This document shows positions 1 through 10,760 of a stretch of DNA of 64,000 bases, piece after piece. Each line of letters begins with the position of its first letter. Position 1 is the first letter of the stretch. Source of the stretch: Filobasidium wieringae (lineage: Eukaryota > Basidiomycota > Tremellomycetes > Filobasidiales > Filobasidiaceae); NCBI GenBank assembly GCA_001600055.1, contig BCIV01000016.1:558220-622219 (forward strand), in the 5' to 3' direction. The notes under the pieces were generated by a model. The model saw only the letters and a program-made list of their open reading frames with translations, did not search any database and was not told the origin of the DNA. The translations under genes and the position numbers were made by a program.

Positions 1-926
1 AGTGACGGCTGTGCGTAACGTAATCACTCAATAAGATCAGCCCCGTCCTTTCTTCTTCTCATACAAGAACATAAGGCGAAAGAAACCGCTCACCTCCACC
101 TTTCGTGACCGAATAAGTCAAACTCCCTACCGTCTTCTGTTGAGCAAAAGGGGCGATCGAGGCTATGATGATCACGCTGGCGTTATCGGATTTGGTCAAG
201 AGCGGGGCGAAAGCGATGGTAGTGAAATAAGGACCGGCGACGTTTATGGAGTGGGAGAGGGAGAAGTCTTCGCTGTGGGGTTGAGGTGGGAAGGTCGGTT
301 AGTGGTTGAGGTGAAAGATGGGGAGGGGAGGGGGACTTGCTCTTCCACGCTATCGAGCATGTCTTGGACTTCGGGGACTAGAGTAGAGATCGTTAGATTA
401 CCTTCCGCAGCGTCGTTCGAGATGAGATGAGGTTACCGTTATTATGATCCGTCGTAGGTTTCCTGAATGGTTTCGAGATCCCCGCGCAGTTCACGAGCGT
501 ATCGATCTGATCGATCTCATGAGCATCGAGTGGAGGCTTTCATGAACAAGCAAACTCACTCGATCTTCTTTCTCTGCGATCTTTTTGTAAAATTCCTTGA
601 CGGTCGCTTTGGATCCTACATCCCCTTGAACGCTATATCGAACCCATCTCAACTCTCTCCAATCTCGACCCGCCTCCAAGTGTACGGCCCAGGGATGCTC
701 ACGGAATAACAACCCCCCCAGTCCCCTTGACCAACTCGTTGATCTCCTTCGCAGCCTTCTCCAGAACTTCCAACCTTCTCCCGGTGATGTACACTTTCGC
801 ACCGTTCTGTGCGAACCCGGTGCTGATGAACCTCCCGATCCCCGTCCCCCCGCCGGTGACGATGATGACTTTTCCTTGGACGGAGAAGATAGATGAGGTG
901 GAGTAGTTTGGGTTTGGGGTTGACAT
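1..926 (-). CDS. Short-chain dehydrogenase/reductase (SDR), 3' end cut off by window edge
   Basis: NAD(P)-dependent oxidoreductase of the classical SDR family; the substrate cannot be told. The start at 926 gives MSTPNPNYS, soon followed by the Rossmann motif TGGGTGIG of the nucleotide-binding fold ([20 protein letters not shown]). The first exon ends near 703 at a GTGAGC donor. After splicing the frame continues as [12 protein letters not shown], then across a second intron (GTGAGT..ATCAG) to IDTLVNCAG, the NNAG-type motif with Cys. A later exon carries [16 protein letters not shown], the serine strand SVIIIAS and the catalytic pair YSVTK at about 105-119. A GTGAGC donor follows at about 95, and the remaining exon(s) lie outside the window. 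A 34-nt intron near 390-425 is needed to keep the frame. Family assignment is firm; exact exon edges in the middle are my inference. Confidence 0.88.
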
Positions 927-1213
927 GGTTCTGTTGCGGTGGTCGAGGATAAACTGAGATGGAATCGAGGAAGAAGGTCGATCGTATTTGTCATCTGCAC
1001 TGCACTGGATGACATCAGCCGGATCAGCCGGGTTAGACCGGATCCAAACCGGATCCAAATCAACCATTCGGGACCCAAATCGCATCGCGTTTCACAATTT
1101 CACTGGTATAAAAAACAGAAAAACAGACAAATCACAAAATCACAAATCTATCCATCGCCATCGCCATCGCCACCTCGACGTCTCATCCCCCTTCATCCCC
1201 GGTCGACACGACC
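927..1213. other. Intergenic: SDR promoter and RTA1-like gene 3' flank
   Basis: Upstream region of the SDR and downstream flank of the RTA1-like gene; no coding exon is seen. It holds a direct repeat of the 11-mer accggatccaa near 1037-1060 and a short run of CATCGC hexamers near 1150-1172. No clear TATA box was recognised. Confidence 0.5.
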
Positions 1214-2855
1214 TCAATACCCAGCCCGTAAAGGTTGTCGACTACCCTGCGCTTCTAGAGGATAATAAGCCGTCTGTTGAGGAGGATAACCCCCGTAAGG
1301 TCCTTGAGCATATCCTTGGGAGTATCCTTGTTCTTGTCCCTGTCCGTACTTTGGGGGATAGATGTTGTCCGATCGAGTGACTGTGCGATGTTCAGGAGGG
1401 GGTATAAGTTTTGGTTTTTTCGGTATACAAGTTGAGAGTCGGGAGTCGGGAGTCGGGAGTCGGGGGGGGGAGGAGGCGGATGAACAGGAGCCGGAGTCTC
1501 CAGTCCGAGAGAAAAGAAAATTCGATTGACTGGACGATCGGATCCGATCCCGGCCCATCAAGCTCCGGTATAGGTGACGACATGAACCCCGACGACTCCC
1601 TCCCTCTTATCCTCCTCCCCCGGACTCCTCCTCGTCTCCAACCCCAACCCCGACTCACCCGTCCAAGGTCCATTCTGGAATACTTCGGGAGGCCAGACGA
1701 ATGCAAAGAGCACCACCGCCAGAGCCAGAGGGAGAGCGTCGAGCAGGTAAAAGTACCCCTCGTGGGAGGCGAGATAAGAGTCGTAACCCCCTGCGAACTC
1801 TGCCACTCGGAAGACGCAGCGGACTAGGAAGGCGATACAGGTGAGGAGGACGATTAGGTAGAGGGAACGCCAGTCTTGAAGACGAGGGATGTGGGTGATC
1901 CCTGACGGGGAGGGGAAACGGTTCGTCCATTTCTCCGAGTAACGGGATTTACTGCGGGGTGGGGAAAGAAGGAGGTTAGGTCGTGCGTTGGAGGATGGGG
2001 ACGGGCACGACTCACACTCTCATCCCGAATAGGATGGTGAGGAGGGTGAATAAGGAGAAGGAGACCACTTGTAAGATCAACCCCGCCATCGTCAACTGTC
2101 CACCATCAATCCATTGAATCCATCAGCCATCTCCCGTTACCCAACCCATCTCACTCTCCATGACCGTACTCACGATATCTCCCATATGACTCTTATCCTT
2201 ATCCCCATCAGAACTGGCCGCGATCCCACCCCCTGCACCTTGGAGTAGGAAAGTGAGGACGTCCGAGGTGATGAAGATCCGTACGATCCAGCGGGAACGC
2301 AAGAAGAGGCAATCTTCGGAGGAGAGGAACGTCGCTAGACGAGGAAGGATCATATAGTCGTTCGCCAAGAATGCACAGGGGGAGAGGAGCAGGAACTGTT
2401 CCCAACGAAAAAAACAAAGAAAGCAAGTCAGGGATGATCTGCCGTACGCTAGAGGCGAGATCGGACGAGAAGCGAAGCTTACTAAATTCTGAACGGCGTA
2501 GAGCCCTACGGAATCGACATTACTCCCTACACCCCAGGCGATCCTCAACCCGAACCCGGCGGTCATACAGACACTACCGCCGGTGAGCCATAACATCCAT
2601 TTCCTAGGTTTGGGACCGCGGATGTATCCTACCCCAGGGCCGGCCGGTGATGAGCGTCGAGCGTGGGCGGGGCGGAAGAGGTGAGGAGGAGGGGCTTACG
2701 GTAGATCAGGGCACAGGAGATGAGAGCGTAGACTGCTAGTCCAAGCGCGGCGATCCATTTGGTAGGTACATACCCGAGACTAAGACGGGATCGTTATCAG
2801 GTCGACGGTCTCGATGAGCTCGAGGCGCCACTTACACTCCTTTACCGTTGGCCAT
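1214..2855 (-). CDS. RTA1-like seven-transmembrane lipid-translocating/stress protein
   Basis: Member of the fungal RTA1/RTM1 family: plasma-membrane proteins with seven predicted helices linked to sphingoid-base export and resistance to membrane-active compounds. The start at 2855 (MANGKGV) is followed at once by a GTAAGT donor. Exons then give LGYVPTKWIAALGLAVYALI and a second hydrophobic exon. The core carries family motifs: LLLSPCAFLANDYMILPRL, the aspartate/arginine segment before IVRIFITSDVLTFLLQGAGG, then AFLVRCVFRVAEFAGG and EGYFYLLDALPLALAVVL. The frame opens to a TGA at 1558, but a good GTGAGT donor at 1658 and a CACAG acceptor at 1381 remove a 278-nt intron in phase. This adds a Tyr/Gly/Gln/Pro-rich cytosolic tail (YPPKYGQGQ..GYPPQQ) ending at 1214. 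I prefer the spliced form because the tail is clearly coding in character. Confidence 0.85.
1436..1470. repeat. 7-bp tandem repeat (GAGTCGG) followed by a G-run
   Basis: About four head-to-tail copies of a GAGTCGG heptamer run into a stretch of eight or more G. It lies inside the last intron of the RTA1-like gene. It is a simple-sequence tract with no evident coding role. Confidence 0.8.
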
Positions 2856-3206
2856 GATCGATTGTGCTTCGGTATATGATAAAGAGATGAGGAGAAAGCG
2901 AGGAAGAGGTTGTGGACGTTGTGGTGAAGGGAATCCTAATCTGCATCCAATAGTGTTGCGTGCTTGGCTGAGCGTTGTTATATACTGTATCGGATTCACG
3001 GCCAAGCAGGAAAGACGATGTTTCAGTAGATCCGTCGGGGGTCTATTCCGATCCCTACGGAAGAGCCCTCCGTTCCAACGGGGAGCGCGCGGAGGAACGG
3101 GACCACGCGATGAATGGAACGTTGAGGTGAAATGATGACATGTTGACATGCGGTGACAACGTGCAACGTGCTCCATCAAGGCTGTGCACTCGGACTCGGG
3201 GGATTG

Positions 3207-4073
3207 TTATTGATCTCTTCCAATGGAATACCTCGTTCTTCTGAACCTCCCGATATCTCTCTCGCACTGACACGGAAACCTTTCTCAGCCACTCCACTCC
3301 CAGCGCACAGCAGCACAACTCACTCGACAGGTGTCAATCCGCATAAAACTAAAATCCACCGAGCAGGACCTGGATCGTTTGTGAGGTCGTACAGCACTTG
3401 CCACCACGTCCGATAGTTCTGAACGCGGATCGTTTAATCCCCCGAGGTCGTTCTTATGTGAAAGCTGTGACATGAAACTCACCTGGCCCGATCGCTCCGT
3501 ATCTCCCTCAATGTAGTGCCCAGGCTCTAACCCCCGCACTTCCTCTGCCTCCAAGGCATCCACCCCAACTCTGTCCCCGTCCCCGCCGTCCCCATCGAAC
3601 GCCGTATAGAAACTCCCCACGCTATCCCTCCACCGACTCCCACTCGCCCCCTCAGCTCGGAGTAAAGACAACCTATCCCCTGGTCTGCGTAACGAACGGA
3701 TCGTAGCGATACTCTCGGGGTTGAGGGGAAGTATCATCGAGCGGGATCCCGTCTCCTTAGCCTGGTTGTCCGGCGCAGGATCAGGAAGGATGGGTGTTGA
3801 TATATCATTCGAGTAGGGGGTGCAGATGGTCGGACGAAGGGTTTGGAGGGAGATGACCGAATCACGCCAGCCGAGCGGTCTGAATCTTCCCCCCTCATTC
3901 GTCCCCGTAAGATCGCTCGGGGACTCCTCATCAGACTTGGGCTTGGTGCGGCTAAGATCGGAAGGCGCATTCAGCGATATTGAAATTTCTGGACGGTCAG
4001 GTTCAACCCCCTTTCTTTGGTCGGTATTGTTGATCCCCCCCGCTCGGGAACCTCGATCAGGAGCATCCTCCAT
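3207..4073 (-). CDS. Unrecognised protein, charged/disordered N-terminus with possible C-terminal hydrophobic segment
   Basis: No family recognised. An open frame of nearly 600 nt from ATG at 4073 encodes a hydrophilic protein rich in Ser, Pro, Asp and Gly (motifs WRDSVISLQTLRP and WRDSVGSFYTAFDGDGG, so WRDSV occurs twice about 80 residues apart). It then meets a GTGAGT donor near 3481. Splicing to TTCAG near 3422 continues in phase to NYRTWWQVLYDLTNDPGP, followed by a short hydrophobic stretch ARWILVLCGL. A second GTGAGT donor follows near 3349, and the proposed last exon ends at 3207, but this tail is uncertain. The reused WRDSV motif and good splice signals argue for a real gene. Function unknown. 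Confidence 0.5.
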
Positions 4074-6090
4074 CTTCCCTAGCTCGTTCGGGTTGGTCTA
4101 TCGATTGGCTTGATATACCTAGTATCGGAAGAGGCACGGTGGATGGATCAAAAGTTTGCGTTGTGGCTTTGTCAGGCTTGACCTTCACCAGTGATGGGGG
4201 TAAGGATCGTAATGCCCGTCTCGTTGTTCGTTTCGACGTTGCGTCTGGATATCGATTCTATCTGCCAGATCTATTCTAGGTTCTATAATCGAATTCGAAG
4301 TTGATAGCGAGCCCAACCCGATCCCTCCAACCCCTCAAAGCTCCAGGTCCTTTGATCTTGTTATTGTTTACCTACCGCTCTCCTAATGAGTGACGAGTGA
4401 GCGAGTGATGGACGATCAGCGCCCCGCCTGATCTTGAAACTCTATTCCGCGCGGAAGATGGAACCTTATCAACCTGTTTCAGAAGTTCGGAATTTGCCGA
4501 GCACCATCAGATAGGACGGGTTTGGCTTAGTTGTTTATTTGTTTGTTTGTTCGAGAAGGGGTCGAGGCGGGTCTTTCGGTCGAGGGTGGGTTGTGTTTGT
4601 ACGCTGAATGAGGCGATGAGAGGTTTCCTGTTTTATCTGGTGGGAAACGAGGCGTGTGTTGGGTATGATTGGTCCTCTTCCTCTCACCGTGAGTATGGGA
4701 GTGTCTAGATTCAGTATCGAGAGCTATACGACTGTACCGAGTGGAAGTACAATTAGGTATAAGTCCTGTTCTTAGTTACCGACTTCGGACTGCTTATCTT
4801 CCGGATGGATCTCACGCCCATTACCAATTCATTTACTCGACACACGATACGGTCGGATACAGTTCAACAAACGGGGGGGGGGGACTAACTTACTAAGGTT
4901 TAACATGTCTTTCCGATCACTATGACACGATTATCATGAGAGGCGGCCGCTTTATATCACTCGGCCACCCGATCCTTCACCGTCTGCCCCTGAGCTTGAC
5001 TGGATATCCCATGATTGGCAGAACTGGCCAGATTCACATCTCGGCATTTGGAGAATCTCATAATAGGATTGAAAACAATTCCCCACTTGCATCTACCAAT
5101 AGCAACAAAGCCAGGCTTATCGATCACGCTCGTTACTGTAACCTATGACGCCCAGTCTCTACGATATTCCACAGTCCACCGCTCAAACGCAGGATCGTGA
5201 TTTCAGAAGGCACAACTGCGGACGAGGATTAAATCGGCGCAACTCTGTCCAATCGGATATATCCTCTAGGACCCAAACGTAGACGTACTGGCGCATATCG
5301 AGCGACCTCCCCGCTCCATATTTCCTCAACGTCAAACGCCTCCGCTCACACCGCATGCGCCCTCCAGACCGCCTGCTCTACCCGAACGAGCTGATAAGAT
5401 GCAGGGTAGATATGGGTCACGGGTCAGTCAGAAAGGTATCGTAAGAACTGTTGTTGATCTAAGATTGTCTTCTCTGTCAGGACCCGCTAGGTCGACCTTA
5501 ATTTGATCAATGCAGTGATGTAGTATGTCAAACGCGCTGAGGCTCTAGTATGCATGTGCACGTATGAAAGCTCTATCCCCAGCGCTTGTCATATTTCCAT
5601 CTGTAGTATCTCTAAGCTACCCCAATCAGCAAGAGACTTACGCTCAAGGCGACAAGCATAGCACGATACCTCACAGGCACTGACAGGTCCGGTCGTCCTG
5701 TCCGATTGAGCGAGTCGGCCAAAAATCCGATTCTATGAATCGTCTAGGGGTCCTCAAGTAACGGCCGATGTTATGCTCCTTCCATCTTGAGGTTGCTGTC
5801 TTCAGTTTGCTGTACAAGCGGCTCGCAACGAAGGTCCTGAAGGATGCAGCAAAGGTTGACAGCAAGAGCGGTATGTACGAGACTTCGGTTTGGCGTTGTT
5901 TTATCAAGGGACGAGCTCCTTTGAGGACATTGCTACAAACGGCGATTTTGGTTTTTCGGCACGGCGATTTGATGGTACGCCACCTTGCTATCCTTCAATC
6001 GATCTTGATTAAAAGCTAAGCCTTCTGAAGCTCTAAATGGATAGAAACAACAAAAAACATTAAATGATGAGTGATTGATCGATCACATTC
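4074..6090. other. Gene-poor stretch, no supported gene
   Basis: No open frame here shows a recognisable domain or a convincing splice pattern; short frames (for example 4936-5148 and 5768-6019) look like chance. The part nearest 4074 is the 5' flank of the unrecognised minus-strand gene and is CT-rich on that strand. An 11-12 nt G-run lies at about 4874-4885. Confidence 0.5.
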
Positions 6091-6097
6091 GAAGTAC

Positions 6098-6360
6098 TCA
6101 TACCGGCAGCCTCAACCTCAACCGTGACGATCTCCTTGATGATCTTGTGTACTTGTTGGCATACCACGATCTAGTATAGACCCTGGTCGGCGAGCTTATA
6201 CGGGAGAGAAGGGGGAGACTTACGACCGCTGACGATGTAATGCCTTCCATCAGATTGAGATAGTGAGAAGAAGTAGTTGCATATACCAAAATAAGAAACT
6301 CACCCGATGACAACAACGATACGAGAATATGGGGGACCCGGTCTGGTTTCAAAACAAAGG
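6098..6360 (-). other. Possible spliced minus-strand exons of an unidentified gene
   Basis: On the minus strand three segments look like exons. One reads PYSRIVVVIG before a GTGAGT donor near 6303. A 20-nt microexon encodes HYIVSG between an AAG acceptor and a GTAAGT donor near 6223. A third (QQVHKIIKEIVTVEVEAAG) lies between a TAG acceptor and a GTATGA donor near 6103. The phases cannot be made fully consistent with simple GT..AG joins, so this may be a decayed gene or chance. No family recognised. Confidence 0.2.
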
Positions 6361-7008
6361 GCTACTTGCATCGAACGAGCTGGGAGCACAGGTCTTCTCC
6401 AAAGACTGGAAGAAGCCAGATCCCACATGCAGATGCATTCTCGTGCTTATGCTCTTCTTATGAACGGTGTAACTGCTATATACCAAGATGGTGCTGGTGC
6501 GGAGGCGATTCCGATGACCGAGGGATCAAGAGGTTCCGACAAGTTCTGCGGCGGTTCATATGACTGCATTGATCAGGTAACATCCGCAGCGTCAGCAACC
6601 AATCCCTGTAGATCGTTCAGTCGCACTGACCATTGTTGTAATCTTGATGAGAAATATCCGGTCATAGGCCTTCGCCGCAAGCTTTACGTACCTACTGCAA
6701 AGACACATATGACGTTTAGTATTATTGGGTCACCAGTCACGTAGTATATGGACCCGATGATTCTACCGTGTCTGCACTTGTGACCAACGACTACGTCTCA
6801 ACTCCTGTAGCTTGGTAGTGGCCTCAGTCTCAGTCATTACTGATCGGACCGCTCGAGGAAAGACCATCTCGATCGCTGTTACCACCCAAACCTTACTGTT
6901 GACCCGAAACGCCTTCGCACTCGGTGTTCACCAAATCATGCGTATATGTGCATGACAATCGATATCGTCGAAATAATACAAACCGGACCAACCCATCCAC
7001 CTCGTCTT

Positions 7009-8277
7009 TTATTTTCTCGCGAAAGTGACCTGTCAAACAAAGCCAGGGAGGAATCAGCATATAGTCCAAAAGACAATTCAAACGATCCGATGAAACGAGT
7101 TGACTGACCTTCATCTTCGTCTCTCCATCGATCTTGAAGTTGTGCAAAGCATCCTTCGCGACAGTCGAGCTCGCTTCGTCCGCGTATTCGACGAAAGCGA
7201 TATCCCTCTTGGTAGGAATAAGACGTACTTCCACGAGGTTCGGGTGTCTGTATTCGAGAAAGAACAAGCCAGATTCTATGAGCAGTTGATCGAAAAATGG
7301 ATCGAAGGACAGCCATGACGTACTGCTCGAAAACGTCCTGCAAGTCTTCTTTGGTAGTACCCTCTGGCAAGTTCTGCAAGAACAAGACCTTGTTGGGTGG
7401 GAGGTATTCGTCGGGCATTTGGATGGTTCGTCGAGGTACGTTGGCAGGTGCTGGTAGACCGGATGCTGCTGCTTCGGCTATGAGTTGAGACAGGATGGAT
7501 CAGTCTTTGATCGAATCCATATTCAACGTACGGTAACTCACCGGCAGTGGCCTTGTACTTGGCCAAAGTTTTTAGTCGAAGAGGATTGGTCTTCCTCGAT
7601 ACCTCTGAAGAAGTCCGGGAAAAACAAAGGAAGAGATACGGTTAAGTCGTCGGTTCCTCTTTTAAAGGGAATCAATCCCAGATTTACTCTTCCTTGCCAA
7701 TCTCTCCACCTTGTGTGCTGCTAATGCTTCATCCCCGTTGAACTTGACTACTGCCGAGTCCGTGTTCGTTCTCGAGAACGATAGTTGCTGTATAGTCAGG
7801 ACCAGATGGATGAGCGGACGTCGCTGAAAGATTAAACGGATCACTCACAAGAGGCTTTCCGTAAAGCGGGAATCCTGCTACTTCTTTCCTTGCCTTGTTG
7901 GCTGTCTCTTTATCTGGGAAACTGACGAAAGCTTGTCCTCGCATACGAAGATTGCGATGAGCGATGACAGGAGCTATAGGCTTATATGGCTTGAAGAGGT
8001 TGAGAAGGGTTTCTTTCAGGACTGGCAGAGGGAAACGATTCAGCGCTTCAAGTTCAATGACTGTACACCCACGCAAAAGCAGAAAGGACTGACTTTCTAT
8101 CCGTACTGATTCGTTCAAATTCTGTAGGTATAGCGTCTCCAAAGCTTCATCTGGAATCCTGTTGGGATCTTCTGGCTCTTCCGTAGTAGTCTCATTCGCA
8201 GGAGCAGCCATCTCGACGTCGCCATTGGCCGCGGCAGGCGGAACGACAGACGTTGGTGTTGTCAATACAGCTGACAT
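7009..8277 (-). CDS. U1A/U2B''-type snRNP protein with two RRMs
   Basis: RNA-binding component of the U1 or U2 snRNP in pre-mRNA splicing; a single protein of this type serves both particles in some organisms. Start at 8277. After an acidic Thr/Ala-rich leader, RRM1 begins with ETLYLQNLNESVR (RNP2), is interrupted by an intron, and continues with VLKETLLNLFKPYKPI and the RNP1 strand MRGQAFVSF, then GFPLYGKPL and SFSRTNTDSAV, all close to the family pattern. A linker with PPNKVLFLQNLPEGTTKEDL opens RRM2, followed by NLVEVRLIPTKRDIAFVEYAD and ALHNFKIDGETKMKV. A last exon supplies TFARK and a TAA at 7009. There are several short introns. Family assignment is secure; whether it is U1A, U2B'' or both cannot be settled from sequence alone. 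Confidence 0.93.
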
Positions 8278-8446
8278 GGTGTGATTCTAGGGCTAAAGCA
8301 GAACCAAGGATGTCCGATATCACTCTGCTAGATTCCATTCAGAACGAGATGACCTTTCGACCTTGATCATATCTGGCTCGTGTATCGAAAATGGATATGC
8401 GAAATATGACAAAAAGCGTGCAGCTAAGAATCCCTCGCCGCCGTGC

Positions 8447-9548
8447 TCATGATCCATGCTGCAAAGCCTCTTCGAGCTCTTTGCCTGTCAAAATCAACCC
8501 TCCGAACTGCTCAAAGTGTCCTTCAACGGTCTCTTGAGCGTGTTTGCGGTCGATTGTCCCGCAACAATCACGAAGCATGATCGTATCATAGCGTTTGCTT
8601 CTGGCTTCGAGCATTGTCTACGAAGTCCAGATTCAGCTACGAGGATGCTGACGGCTGCATTCACGTCACTTACCGCCCATACACATTGCTCAGTATTGAA
8701 GCCACCAAACATGAGTGACTTGATTCCCCTTTCTTGAAGGAAGGCGTCGAGCTGCGGGCTTCCGTACATCCACTTCTTATGTAAAACGACGTCAGGGTTA
8801 ATCTTGTTGCCCTGTGATTCCTCGTATAAATCCTTGAGAGGTCCATATAGCTCGACGTTCCATGAACCTTCAATGTATAGATCTCCTCCATCAATCGTCG
8901 TTCCATCCGTATCTTTCAACGCTCCAAGGGGAAACCCAGGTCCAGAGGGAGGCTTCCCCGCGGCAAGCGCTACATCGGAGTACCCGTAGATAGTGGATGG
9001 TGGCAGATTCACGAGTTCGTCCGGGGTCATAATCCAGTTCAGGTAGATCACTGTTACATGACCACGATAAGTTGCGATGGCAGTGTACTATTTAACATGA
9101 ACTTTCCTTGCACTCCGTTCTTGTGACAAGCTGGAATGACCTCATTGGTCATAACATCCAAGGCTTTCTTGCGAGCTTCAGATACCCTCTTAGCAGGATG
9201 TAGAATGAAGTTACTACGAGACTATACCTCAGTTTCCCAAAGCAACTCTTCGGACTCATTCAACCCACGTAGCATCGACCACAACCAAAGCAGTTTTCGT
9301 CTTATCTAGCTTGACCGGCATAGTCTTCTTCCCGTGAGCGTCGAAACCCTTGAAAGAAAAGGCGTTCGCGGGATTGCCATCCCGGGTCAGATCCAAACCT
9401 TCCTCGACGCTGTATTTCCAGTAGTTACCAGCTGTTCACATCATGGGATGAGCATGGGATGACAAGGGGCCGGAAGTAGGACTTACGTGCGCCAATCACG
9501 GAAACACCTGATGCAGCTGAGGATTGTCTGATGGTAGCTTGAGACATG
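8447..9548 (-). CDS. Isochorismatase-like cysteine hydrolase
   Basis: Member of the isochorismatase/nicotinamidase-like cysteine hydrolase superfamily; the substrate is not predictable. Start at 9548 (MSQATIRQSSAASGVSVIG). The core begins with the strand TALVVVDAT carrying the catalytic Asp. It continues across an intron as NFILHPAKRVSEARKKALDV, the family's N-F-x-L-H-P block. VIYLNW precedes a substrate-loop region rich in Gly and Pro. The nucleophile exon reads SLMFGGFNTEQCVWAV, with the Cys after the expected Gly-x-x-T-E-x run. A GTAAGT donor follows, and the final exon runs TMLEARSKRYDTIMLRDCCG to a TGA at 8447. One intron edge near 9060-9110 is ambiguous. A homologous enzyme with unusual inserts is likely; cytosolic, as no signal peptide is seen. 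Confidence 0.85.
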
Positions 9549-10760
9549 ATCTTGAATGAATAGGACTGGTTACCGTGGAAGTGTTAATCTCGACATTCGA
9601 GCAACCAGACAAGCCATGGAGGCCACTTATATATACGATTCTCAATAGCAAAACAATCACGTTATAGTGGTTCTGCTAAGGATCTTTCCTTTGATATCCC
9701 TTATGTGCTTGACGTCACGCTTGTTACGTTTATTGACGCGCTGATAGCGCGTTTCATGGCATCCTTTAGAAGCGACCTTGTTACGCCTGTGCTTGTTTAT
9801 GCTGTTCGGAACCTTTGCACTAGGCGAATTTGGAAAGTGAATTCAAGACTGAGAGATGTTCCAGCCAAACAGAGGGAATTGATGACCACAATGGTATTAC
9901 GGTGACAGTAGACACTAGTAGGGTACGCTTGCCATACCAAAGATTGGAGAACATGTTGGAAGGAGGAGCGGCATCAAACTGGAATCGGTTGCAAACTGGA
10001 CAATCTGTTTCAGAAACAGAACCAACAACGGAATCTAGAATGGCCCATCGGTTCAAACTGAGAACATTAAAAGTCAACCTCATAAAACGAAAATTGCAAA
10101 CTTAGAAACTCACACACATTTAAGGACACCCTTGCGCAGTTTGAGTGAAAGACATGTCACTGCAACGAAGGATCGACAAGGTCGGGGTCGCCATTTGTCT
10201 TCAGCGATGCACGAGACAGACTCTACCCGTTCCTCAGGCCTGATGGACCAATCAACAGTGCTCCCACCAAGAAGGAGGTTATGTTGACAGCGTGTCTGAG
10301 CCAACGATGACTTGAAGTTGACCGCAACTGCTCAGCCAATGCGTCACATGCAGTTCACTGTGACTCATTTCGATGACAGTTAGCAATCCTGAGATGTTAA
10401 AGGAGATGAAGGCCAGACTTCACGCGGAAGAATTCCCTGCTCAAGCCATGGCACGGTATGAAACAAGATACGGGGTTTTGTGCCGAGCTACAGAGAATGC
10501 TGAGGTGATTATTGCTGAAATTGTCGACGCACCTCATCCGTTCAGAAAATACTTAAATTGTTGACCAAACGGACAGTGAAATATCCTTTTTAGTTCAAGC
10601 TTAGATTACCGACTAAATGTATACAATCGAATGACAGGCCGATCCTTAAGATTCCTCCTATGGTATCTCTCTGAATGTCCTGCAACGTGAAGCCCGGAAT
10701 TGTATAAGAGTACACCGCTAAGAATAAGACTACAAGATAACCACATGATACAACCGAGCC
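9549..10760. other. Intergenic, no supported gene
   Basis: Region between the hydrolase start and the 3' end of the Heh/Src1-type gene. A 63-codon plus-strand frame from an ATG at 10373 (MTVSNPEMLKEMKARL..) and an overlapping pair of frames at 9820-10105 lack any recognisable domain or splice logic. I treat them as unproven. Confidence 0.5.

Noticed and set aside
140..430. Plus-strand open frame of 96 codons
   Set aside because: Lies antisense to SDR exons whose spliced translation contains the NNAG-like and YxxxK motifs; no ATG start or domain of its own.
6307..6744. Plus-strand frame of 145 codons
   Set aside because: No recognisable domain or splice logic; overlaps the possible minus-strand exons and looks like a chance frame.
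9820..10564. Overlapping frames of 63-91 codons on both strands
   Set aside because: No homology, splice signals or composition bias that would favour any of them.
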